Source of the DNA: Flavobacteriales bacterium
GTDB taxonomy: Bacteria > Bacteroidota > Bacteroidia > Flavobacteriales_F > PHOS-HE28
NCBI GenBank assembly: GCA_016713875.1
Contig: JADJOI010000003.1
Coordinates: forward strand, 1,674,001 to 1,738,000
Direction: 5' to 3'
Length of the DNA stretch: 64,000 bases
The position numbers and the translations under genes are program-made. Under the pieces are notes generated by a model. It ran no database searches, was not told the origin of the DNA, and saw only the letters and a program-made list of their open reading frames with translations. Each line of letters begins with the position of its first letter. Position 1 is the first letter of the stretch. Positions 24,122-34,269 of this stretch are shown in pieces.

Positions 24122-25672
24122 TCAACGCTTCTCGAACCGGGCGGTGCGCACCAGCGCACCATCGGACACGCTCACCATGTAGAGGCCCGGAGCAAGGCCG
24201 GAGACATCAACTCCGTCGCCATGGACCGGTGCCGGCACCGCGCGGCCAAGGGCGTCCAGCATCCGAACAGCCGCGATGGAGACACCCGGGGCCAGCCGAA
24301 GCCACAGCACCTCCGAGGCCGGATTGGGGTACACCCGGAACGCGGCCTCCGCGGCGACCTCCGACAGGCCCACGGTTGAACAGTCCAGGGTAGTGGCCAA
24401 GCTGCTGTTGCGCGCCGTCACGAAGCTCTTAAGGCCCCGGATGGTCTGCTGGCCACCTCCCCCCCCACCGCCACCCTGGACGGTGATGTCCGAAGTGATG
24501 TTGGTCGTGAACTGGGCCAGGGTGTACTGTTTGTTCGGATCGGCCGCCACGTGGGGCTGGATCATGGTCGCAAGCGAGTCGATCCTGGGGTCGAGGTATC
24601 CGTTGGTGAAGTTCTCCTTGGCCCAGCAATACTCGTTCAGGTAGTCCGTGCGGAACGACTCGATCGCCATCAGCCGGGTCATCAGGGGGCGGTTCGCGGC
24701 CATATACGTGGGTGAAAGCGTCAGGGCGTTCTGTCCTTGCGCGGGATAGCTCCCGAAGGCCATGTTCGCGTCCCAATGGACCCACTGCCACTCATCGTTG
24801 GTGGCATCGTGGTACAGGTAGTAGTTGCGCGCGCTCTGGATGTACGCGTCCAGGTTGCCGAACAGGTTGTCCAGCGCCAGGGAGCGGAGCAGGTCATGCC
24901 AGTTCCACCGGGGCGGGAAATTGGTCTCCAGGTAGGCGTCCGGTGCGTTGTTCAGCATGTCCAGCAGATCGAGCAGGTCGGACCAGTCGTTCACCGTCTC
25001 GTTCGTCTTCAGCTCGTACCGGGCGACATAGTCCGCCTGGTCGGTGCCATACCATTTCATGTCCGCTTCTGCAGCACCCCCGCCTCCGCCGCCGCCCATC
25101 CCGAAGTTATCCGCCGCCTTGAAGAGGTTGCCGGCGTCATCGTCGATGTGCCGGTCCAGGAACTCTTTATCCACGGCCTCCACCAAGTTGTAGAAGCCCC
25201 ACAGCGTGCCGTTCATGTGGATGTTGGCGTACTGCACACGCGGAGCGCGGATGCCCTGCTCCTGGCAATAGTCAAAGAAGATCTTCTCCCGCATGAAGGT
25301 GGGGTCGCTCCAACAGTTGTTGAAGTGGAGCTTGCGCATGCCGTGGAACTTCTGGTCGATGAAGTCATTGAAATCGAGCTTGAACGACTTCTTGTCGCCC
25401 GGGTGGCTGTAGCTGCTGTTGCCCTTTAACGCTACGGACACGCTGTCGTAGGTCCAGGTCCCGGTCTGGTCGGTGATCGTCACACTGCCCATGAGCTCCT
25501 CCCCCTGGTCGTTGTTGTGGTAAGTGACCAGCGTGGTCCAGAAGTCCGGGTCGCTGAAAGTGAGGTGCACCTCCACCACCTGGTCCACATCGAAGAGGCT
25601 GTCGCTGGGAGCGGTCTGGGAGAGGAGGGCGGTGGCGGCGAACGCGGCCGAAAGGGTGGTCAGAAGGCGCAT
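24122..25672 (-). CDS. secreted CotH kinase family protein with T9SS sorting domain
   Basis: 516 aa; signal peptide MRLLTTLSAAFAATALLSQ. The CotH kinase-like domain covers about residues 30-400: VALKGNSSYSHPGDKKSFKL, FDYCQEQGIRAPRVQYANI, NGTLWGFYNLVEAVDKEFL, DNLFGNLDAYIQSARNYYLY and VHWDANMAFG. CotH-type proteins are protein kinases of spore coats in Bacillus; secreted bacterial homologues are widespread, targets unknown. Two poly-glycine tracts interrupt it (about residues 192-199 and 400-408). The final about 75 residues (FRVYPNPASEVLWLRL) are a type A T9SS sorting domain, so the protein should be surface exposed or released. Confidence 0.9.
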   Translation of the reverse strand: MRLLTTLSAAFAATALLSQTAPSDSLFDVDQVVEVHLTFSDPDFWTTLVTYHNNDQGEELMGSVTITDQTGTWTYDSVSVALKGNSSYSHPGDKKSFKLDFNDFIDQKFHGMRKLHFNNCWSDPTFMREKIFFDYCQEQGIRAPRVQYANIHMNGTLWGFYNLVEAVDKEFLDRHIDDDAGNLFKAADNFGMGGGGGGGAAEADMKWYGTDQADYVARYELKTNETVNDWSDLLDLLDMLNNAPDAYLETNFPPRWNWHDLLRSLALDNLFGNLDAYIQSARNYYLYHDATNDEWQWVHWDANMAFGSYPAQGQNALTLSPTYMAANRPLMTRLMAIESFRTDYLNEYCWAKENFTNGYLDPRIDSLATMIQPHVAADPNKQYTLAQFTTNITSDITVQGGGGGGGGQQTIRGLKSFVTARNSSLATTLDCSTVGLSEVAAEAAFRVYPNPASEVLWLRLAPGVSIAAVRMLDALGRAVPAPVHGDGVDVSGLAPGLYMVSVSDGALVRTARFEKR

Positions 25673-25821
25673 ATGGGAGTGGTGCGGACGGACCGCAAGG
25701 TGTGTGAAGACAGTGTTAAGTCAAGGGGGTTTGATCGGTCTCCTCGACGGAACGGGTCGTGGGCATGACCAAGCTGTCGATCACGGGGTCGGACATCGGT
25801 TGAACGCCGAACTTCGCCCCA

Positions 25822-29049
<3,228 letters not shown>

Positions 29050-29057
29050 ACTGCTCT

Positions 29058-30089
29058 ATGACCTCACCAGCACATCAGTTCATCACAAGCACTGGAAAGC
29101 CAAGACCGGGCTTCATCAGTCAGGTTTGCTGGACACTAGTCCAGCACTACTTGAGTGACGTCAGCATGAGCCAAAAACAATGGCGCAAGGAGAGAAGAAC
29201 ATGGAAGGTTAGTTGGAAGGAGAAGAACGGCACGGGCATGACAAGCAAGCCGGTCAACTACTTGCTGATCTCAGAAGTTGTCCGCGAGAAAGGGCACTTT
29301 GACCCGGCCTCCTGGAACTTGCCACGTATGGAATGCTTCTGGTTGGATGGTCAATTGGACATCGGACTAAACTTCCACGCGCATGACCACCATGGAGATA
29401 CTTTGGGAATCATCAGCGGAATGCCCCAACAACAATTCGGCCCGCGCTATCCGATCAAACCCAAACTCGAACGCGAAGGCCACCTCTTCACCACGATCCA
29501 GCCTCAGCTTGTTTCGTGGATCATCAACCAGCGGAAGAAGTTGATAGACCAATCCGCCAGCGCCTTGACATTCCCCTGGGTATTCGAGCTTCGCTCACTG
29601 ATTGGTGATACGATCTCTTTGATCGACGTGACGTTGACACAACTCTACATCAAAGCGGAGTATGATCCAACTTCAAGTTGGGCCTTTGACAAAGCCAAGC
29701 TCGGCGAGCGACATGGCAGACGATTGAACGACAAACTGAAATGGGTGCATCAAATCACTGGCGAGAACCTCAACATCGAGCCGGAGCGGTCCAGCCTTGA
29801 GTCTCTTCGGAAACTTCGGAATCATCTGATGCACTTCGACCCGCCATCGCTCGTGATAACGATTGAAGAGGCGACTACTTGGTTGAATCAGATTCTTGAT
29901 ATCGGTCAAATCCTCTTCAAGATCCGTCGTGCGTTGCGGGTACCTCCTTCGACCGAACTCCTCAACTTCATGCTCCAGCCTGAAGCGCAGTTCCATCCTC
30001 GCAACATGCTTCCCACGCGATCCGCAGCAGGAACGAAAACAGACGCTGACTACAACTCAACTATTTGGCCCGACGCAGTGCAGGGTTAG
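29058..30089 (+). CDS. hypothetical protein with HEPN-like motif, AT-richer than its surroundings
   Basis: 343 aa, 8 nt after the mutase stop. No signal peptide or membrane helix. Near the C-terminus KLRNHLMHFDPPS carries R254-N-x3-H259, the Rx4-6H signature of HEPN domains with the common N after R, set between helices (ERSSLESLRKL and TIEEATTWLNQIL). HEPN proteins are often RNases in toxin and defence systems. The N-terminal 150 residues are not recognised (an RHxx... FHAHDHHGD His cluster at 107-114). Codon use and base composition differ from neighbours (more A/T at third positions), suggesting transfer. A hipBA module follows. Confidence 0.65.
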   Translation: MTSPAHQFITSTGKPRPGFISQVCWTLVQHYLSDVSMSQKQWRKERRTWKVSWKEKNGTGMTSKPVNYLLISEVVREKGHFDPASWNLPRMECFWLDGQLDIGLNFHAHDHHGDTLGIISGMPQQQFGPRYPIKPKLEREGHLFTTIQPQLVSWIINQRKKLIDQSASALTFPWVFELRSLIGDTISLIDVTLTQLYIKAEYDPTSSWAFDKAKLGERHGRRLNDKLKWVHQITGENLNIEPERSSLESLRKLRNHLMHFDPPSLVITIEEATTWLNQILDIGQILFKIRRALRVPPSTELLNFMLQPEAQFHPRNMLPTRSAAGTKTDADYNSTIWPDAVQG

Positions 30090-30400
30090 GCAATTTTCGC
30101 GTGAGGGGGCGTAGCGGCAGCCTGCCGATAGCGAAGCGCTGGTGCGGCGCGAGCGAGGAGGCTGCGACGCTAGGAGCAGACCCCGGAGCCGCTGCTGCAC
30201 CCGCTGAGACGAGGCAGCTACAGCGCAGCACCCGACCCGCCTTTGCCCAGGCTTCGGCGGGCAGGCCCGCGCGTTGGGTGTGGAGGATAGGCGGGGCACG
30301 CCCAAATACCGATCAGACGATCGGGCGATCAGATGATCAGACAACGGGCCACCTGACCTGCCCCGGCATTCGACCTTCTGATCGACCCACCATCTGTCCC
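30090..30400. other. intergenic region with iterated GATC-containing units
   Basis: No coding gene seen. Contains four direct 8-nt units at 30310-30341 (CGATCAGA, CGATCGGG, CGATCAGA, TGATCAGA) and a partial inverted counterpart TTCTGATCG at 30376-30384. The first 200 bp are GC-rich and low in coding character, with several short frames only. Confidence 0.6.
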
Positions 30401-30471
30401 CTTGTTCATCTTTTGATGCTCGTACGCATCATTCATAGACTCTTGTTCATACTTTGATGCCCTTGGGCATC
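30401..30471 (+). promoter_or_regulatory. two 30-bp direct repeats with internal palindromes, candidate HipB operators
   Basis: Copies at 30401-30430 and 30442-30471 share CTTGTTCAT, TTTGATGC and GCATC; start-to-start distance is 41 bp, close to four helical turns. Each ends in a palindrome GATGC-N6-GCATC (30415-30430 and 30456-30471). The form recalls HipB operators of E. coli, which are 5-bp inverted half-sites around an N8 spacer. They lie 80-150 bp upstream of the hipB-like start. Confidence 0.6.
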
Positions 30472-30503
30472 GTTGTGATGTAACGCACTGGTGGAGGAAT
30501 GCG

Positions 30504-30511
30504 TATATTTG
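30504..30511 (+). promoter_or_regulatory. consensus -7 promoter element for hipBA
   Basis: TATATTTG, a perfect TAnnTTTG, 41 nt before the hipB-like ATG. A -33 TTTG is not clear. Confidence 0.6.
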
Positions 30512-30516
30512 TGGCG

Positions 30517-30531
30517 TGAACGCATCGTTCA
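30517..30531 (+). promoter_or_regulatory. perfect palindrome at the predicted transcription start of hipBA
   Basis: TGAACGCATCGTTCA: TGAACG and CGTTCA are exact inverted repeats around CAT. It covers the expected +1 position just after the -7 element, an ideal place for autorepression. Confidence 0.55.
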
Positions 30532-30552
30532 TGAGCTGAAACACCGTTTACG

Positions 30553-30918
30553 ATGGCTACAAGCAACATCATCTGGCAGGCCCTGAGCGACACCCAGGCG
30601 GTGGAGCGGCTGGGCGCGGAGTTGCGGCGCATGCGGCTGGAGCGCAACCTGAGCCAGGCCGAGGTGGCCACCCGCGCCGGTCTGGACCGCACCACCGTGG
30701 TGAAGCTGGAGGCCGGCAGGGCCGCCACCCTGCTCACCGTGGTGCAGGTGCTGCGCGCCATGGGGCGGCTGGAGGTGCTCGATGGCTTCCACGAGGAGCC
30801 GCGCCTTACCCCCATGATGGCCCTGGAGCAGGAGACGAAATACCTCGCCAAGCAGCGCAAGCGGGCTTCGCGGCGCAAGCCCACCATCGTGCCGCCCAAA
30901 CCGAAGAGCACATGGTGA
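30553..30918 (+). CDS. HipB-like XRE family antitoxin
   Basis: 121 aa with a helix-turn-helix of the XRE/Cro type (LGAELRRMRLERNLSQAEVATRAGLDRTTVVKLE, helices about residues 20-53; recognition helix around DRTTVVKLEAG). The C-terminal tail is basic (KQRKRASRRKPTIVPPKPK). Its end overlaps the HipA start by 7 nt, the usual layout of hipBA modules. It probably represses its own operon through the palindromes upstream and neutralises HipA. Confidence 0.85.
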   Translation: MATSNIIWQALSDTQAVERLGAELRRMRLERNLSQAEVATRAGLDRTTVVKLEAGRAATLLTVVQVLRAMGRLEVLDGFHEEPRLTPMMALEQETKYLAKQRKRASRRKPTIVPPKPKSTW

Positions 30919-32255
30919 CCAAGGCGCGGGTGAGCCTGTGGGGCCGCACCGTGGGCGCCGTGATCTGGAACGAGGAGCGCCAGCGGGCCGAGTTCCAGTA
31001 CGATGCGGCGTTCTGCCGCTCGGGGCTGGACGTCGCGCCGATCATGATGCCGCTGTCGCAGGCCGGTGATGGGGCCACGATCTTCAGCTTCGGCGACGTG
31101 CGCGACGAGACCTTCCGCGGGCTACCGGGCCTGCTGGCCGACAGCCTGCCCGACCGCTTCGGCGAGCAGATCCTAAACGCGTGGCTGGCCACCCAGCAGC
31201 GCAAGCCCGGCAGCGCCAATCCCGTGGAACGCCTCTGCTACACCGGTCGCCGCGGCATGGGCGCGCTGGAGTTCGAGCCGGCGCACAACGAATGGGAGGC
31301 GAGCAGCGAAGCGCTGGAGGTGGAAGAGCTGGTGCGCGTGGCGAACAACGTGCTGTACCAACGCGAAGCCTTCGCCACGAACACGAAGAAGGGCCGCGCC
31401 GAAGCCATGCTGGACATCTTGCAGGTGGGCACCTCGGCCGGGGGCGCGCGGGCCAAGGCGATCGTGGCCTTCAACGCGGAGACCGGCGAGGTGCGCAGCG
31501 GGTCGCCTGCGCCAAAACGCTCCGGCGACGGCGCCCAGATCGATGGCCTGCCGGGCTTCACCTATTGCCTGATCAAGTTCGACGGGGTGACGAACGAGAA
31601 GCTCGGCGATCCCAAGGGCTACGGCCGCATCGAATACGCCTACCACCTGATGGCGCGGGCCTGCGGCGTGGAGATGATGCCCTGTCGCCTGCTGGAGGAG
31701 CACGGTCGCGCACACTTCCTCACCCAACGCTTCGACCGCGTGCGCGATGCTGAAGGCACGGTGCACAAGCTGCACATGGCCACGCTCTGCGGCATCGCCC
31801 ACCTGGACTACAACCAGCCGCTGGTGCACAGCTACGAGCAGGCCTTCCAGGTGATGCGCGTGCTGGGCCTGCCCTACCCGGCCGCCGTGGAGCTCTTCCG
31901 CCGCATGTGCTTCAACGTGATGGCCATGAACTGCGACGACCACACAAAGAACATCAGCTTCCTGATGGACCCGCAGGGCGACTGGCACCTGGCCCCGGCC
32001 TACGACGTGACCTACGCCTACCACCCGGAAAGCCTGTGGCTGCGGCAGCATCAGATGAGCGTGAACGGCAAGCGCACGGGCATCACCCGCGACGACCTGC
32101 TGGCCGTGGCCAAGGCCATGAACATCAAGAAGGCCTCGGCGATCATCGACGAAGTGAGGGTGGGCGTGCGGAAGTGGAAGACCTTCGCGAAGAAGGCGGC
32201 GATGCCCGCGAAGCAGGTGGAGAGGATCGGGAAGATGCACCAGGTGCGGATCTGA
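30912..32255 (+). CDS. HipA family serine/threonine kinase toxin
   Basis: 447 aa. N-terminal HipA_N region (VSLWGRTVGAVIWNEERQ; FRGLPGLLADSLPDRFGEQI, about residues 58-77) and the kinase core: YCLIKFDG (ATP-binding lysine region), HFLTQRFDR, catalytic loop NCDDHTKNIS (D342/D343, H344, K346, N347) and APAYDVTYAY (D365, the DFG-equivalent). E. coli HipA phosphorylates glutamyl-tRNA synthetase and causes dormancy; other family members hit different aminoacyl-tRNA synthetases, so the target here is open. All catalytic residues are present, so it is probably active. Confidence 0.93.
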   Translation: MVTKARVSLWGRTVGAVIWNEERQRAEFQYDAAFCRSGLDVAPIMMPLSQAGDGATIFSFGDVRDETFRGLPGLLADSLPDRFGEQILNAWLATQQRKPGSANPVERLCYTGRRGMGALEFEPAHNEWEASSEALEVEELVRVANNVLYQREAFATNTKKGRAEAMLDILQVGTSAGGARAKAIVAFNAETGEVRSGSPAPKRSGDGAQIDGLPGFTYCLIKFDGVTNEKLGDPKGYGRIEYAYHLMARACGVEMMPCRLLEEHGRAHFLTQRFDRVRDAEGTVHKLHMATLCGIAHLDYNQPLVHSYEQAFQVMRVLGLPYPAAVELFRRMCFNVMAMNCDDHTKNISFLMDPQGDWHLAPAYDVTYAYHPESLWLRQHQMSVNGKRTGITRDDLLAVAKAMNIKKASAIIDEVRVGVRKWKTFAKKAAMPAKQVERIGKMHQVRI

Positions 32256-32480
32256 TCCCGGGCCAGCATACGTGCATTCCCAATGTGTTCGATCAAGCGC
32301 TTGGCGAGCGAGCACTTACAATGCGGCAAGAAGATCAATGTTGTGCACAGGAAGCATGGGCATCCACGTGGAGATGACGCACTGCCATGCAAGCCGAACT
32401 GTAGCGGTGCCCCCCGCATCGATGACACCTATCTTGTAGCGCTCTCCGAAGGACTCAACCGACCCCGGCGAGACCTCAGC

Positions 32481-32915
32481 ATGAAACCCATCCACCTCTT
32501 CGGACTCTCGCTCATGGTCGCCCTTTCCGCCTGTTCTTCCCAGCAGGAGGAAGCTACGGACACCACCACTCCGACCACGACCAGCGCACCGGCCGCACCG
32601 ACAACCACGATCACCTCGGCACCCATGGATGCTCAAGCGCCATCGGCCAGCACCGGCACAGTGACGGATCCGAACCCACCCCACGGCCAGCCCGGCCACC
32701 GCTGCGAGATCCCGGTGGGGGCATCGCTCTCGGGAACGCCCCCCTCGTCGGGTCCGGTGGGTCAGATGCCGGCCACGCAACCGATCACCATGCCCCAAAT
32801 GAGCGCCCAACCCACTGCCGGAGCAAGCAGCACACCCCCGGGCATGAATCCGCCGCACGGCCAACCCGGGCATGATTGCGCCGTGCCCGTGGGCAGCCCC
32901 CTGCCAACGAAGTGA
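32481..32915 (+). CDS. lipoprotein with duplicated NPPHGQPGH-x-C motif
   Basis: 144 aa. Lipoprotein signal MKPIHLFGLSLMVALSAC (lipobox LSAC, C18), a Thr/Pro/Ala-rich linker, then the motif NPPHGQPGHRCEIPVGASL at 65-83 and again NPPHGQPGHDCAVPVGSPL at 123-141. The paired His and Cys make metal or heme binding conceivable, but I know of no assigned function. ATG at 32481 is fixed by the lipobox; the longer frame upstream is not protein-like. The 32256-32480 gap before it holds no gene that I can see. Confidence 0.8.
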   Translation: MKPIHLFGLSLMVALSACSSQQEEATDTTTPTTTSAPAAPTTTITSAPMDAQAPSASTGTVTDPNPPHGQPGHRCEIPVGASLSGTPPSSGPVGQMPATQPITMPQMSAQPTAGASSTPPGMNPPHGQPGHDCAVPVGSPLPTK

Positions 32916-33004
32916 GTATACGTGGCCTTCCGGTCCGAGGTGAACATCATGCAACGGATGGAATACCCTTCCGACCCATCCTTCTTTCACCAGCCGCGAT
33001 CCTG

Positions 33005-33172
33005 ATGCAGAAGCTCAACAAATCATGGCACCTGAAACATCCCATGCCGCCCAAGGCGACCTTCGGGCAACGTGTGCAGTGGCACCTGGAGCATGTGAAG
33101 CATTGTGCCTGCCGCCCGATACCTGAGAAGCTCTTGGAGCAGATGCGTGAAAAAGGGATCAAGCCCGCCTGA
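33005..33172 (+). CDS. small hypothetical protein, basic and His/Cys-containing
   Basis: 55 aa: MQKLNKSWHLKHPMPPKATF, then QRVQWHLEHVKHCACRPIPE. Basic, with CxC and several histidines. Sits 16 nt before the Smr gene and on the same strand, so probably co-transcribed. The sequence has good coding character but no recognised family. Confidence 0.6.
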   Translation: MQKLNKSWHLKHPMPPKATFGQRVQWHLEHVKHCACRPIPEKLLEQMREKGIKPA

Positions 33173-33188
33173 CTTCTCCGGACCAAGC

Positions 33189-33466
33189 ATGAGCAAGCAC
33201 AAGCTCGACCTCCACGACGTATTCAACAAGGGCGACCAGATCGACCGGGCCTTGCGCGAGGCCATGGACTTCTGCATCGACCGCCGCATCGACATGCTGG
33301 AGATCATCCCCGGCAAGGGCAGCGGGCAGTTGAAGATGTTGCATCCCGCCCCTGCGGGAAGAAGGTGCTGTGCTTCCTGCAACTACCGGAGGTGAAGAAG
33401 ACCTACCACCGCATCGACAAGGACCGGGACAACTTCGGCAGGTTGTTCGTGCGGTTCAAGCACTGA
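33189..33466 (+). pseudogene. Smr-domain (MutS2-like small) protein broken by a 23-nt insertion
   Basis: Frame 1 from ATG 33189 encodes SKHKLDLHDVFNKGDQIDRA and IIPGKGSGQLK, the LDLH and GxGxG parts of an Smr domain. At 33336-33358 a 23-nt segment interrupts it; after that, in another frame, the domain resumes as KKVLCFLQLPEVKKTYHRID and ends RLFVRFKH at the stop 33464-33466. Removing 33336-33358 would restore one continuous reading frame of the normal length. As it stands translation stops at 33393-33395. Confidence 0.85.
33336..33358. repeat. 23-nt insertion with a short hairpin inside the Smr gene
   Basis: Begins ATGTTGCAT and contains TCCCGC-CCCT-GCGGGA, a 6-bp inverted repeat (33344-33359). 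Its length (23) shifts the frame. Its removal joins GQLK to KKVL exactly. Confidence 0.7.
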
Positions 33467-33469
33467 GCC

Positions 33470-34153
33470 TCACGGCCGCGTGGCGAACCAGAGATGGTGC
33501 TTGGTGCCCTTGTTGCGGTGGGCGAAGACCTTCTCCTCCTTCACCCGGAAGCCTGTCCGCTCCAACCGGCGCGTGAAGGGATCGTACTGATCGGTGGACC
33601 AGACGGCGAGCACCCCGCCCGGGCGAAGCGCCCTGTAGGCCGACTGCAGTCCCCGCTGTGAATAGAGCCGGTTGTTGGCGGCCTGCGTGAGCCCCTCGGG
33701 GCCGTTGTCCGTATCGAGCAGGATGGCGTCATAGCTGCCGTTGCCGGAACGGATCAGCTCGAGCACGTCGCCCTGGTGCACGATCGTGCGGGGGTCCTTC
33801 AACGGATTGCCCGAGCGCTCCCCCATGGGCCCCTCGTTCCACGTGATCACCTCGGGCACGAGCTCGGCCACGATCACCTTGCCCTTGTCGCCCACGATGC
33901 GCAGCACGGCCGCCAGCGTGAATCCCATGCCCAGGCCGCCGATCACCACATGGGCCTCCTTCGGGGCCTTCAAGCGTGCGAGGGCCAGTTCCGCCAGCGC
34001 ATCCTCCGATCTATGAATGGCGGTGGTCATGAGCTCGCCGCGGATGCCCACCACCTCAATGGCGTACTCGTCGCCACGCTGGTAGAACAGCAGCTCGCCG
34101 CCATTGTTGGGGATCCGGGCCCTGTCGAGCAGCGTGTTGATGCGCATCTTCAT
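33470..34153 (-). CDS. spermidine synthase-like methyltransferase-fold protein
   Basis: 227 aa: LLDRARIPNNGGELLFYQRGDEYAI at the N-terminus, then a Rossmann fold with nucleotide-binding loop VVIGGLGMGFTLAAVL (about residues 68-83) and LLDTDNGPEGL after strand 4 (about 145-155). This is the spermidine-synthase-like family; polyamine substrate residues cannot be confirmed, so a different methyl or aminopropyl transfer is possible. ATG 34153 (MKMRINTLL) chosen. It is convergent with the broken Smr gene (3-nt gap) and divergent from the ABC exporter. Confidence 0.82.
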   Translation of the reverse strand: MKMRINTLLDRARIPNNGGELLFYQRGDEYAIEVVGIRGELMTTAIHRSEDALAELALARLKAPKEAHVVIGGLGMGFTLAAVLRIVGDKGKVIVAELVPEVITWNEGPMGERSGNPLKDPRTIVHQGDVLELIRSGNGSYDAILLDTDNGPEGLTQAANNRLYSQRGLQSAYRALRPGGVLAVWSTDQYDPFTRRLERTGFRVKEEKVFAHRNKGTKHHLWFATRP

Positions 34154-34269
34154 GGCGTAGGCCGAATGCGCTGGTGCGCTCGGGCGGCGCAAGGTCGGGA
34201 TCGGACCGGCACTGACGATCCGGCGTACGTTGCAGATCGGCCCGGTATTGGGCGACGCGCCGCCCGCTC

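Noticed and set aside
33336..33358. Programmed translational bypass across the 23-nt segment in Smr
   Set aside because: No take-off/landing codon pair and no precedent for this gene family; a mutation or error is simpler.
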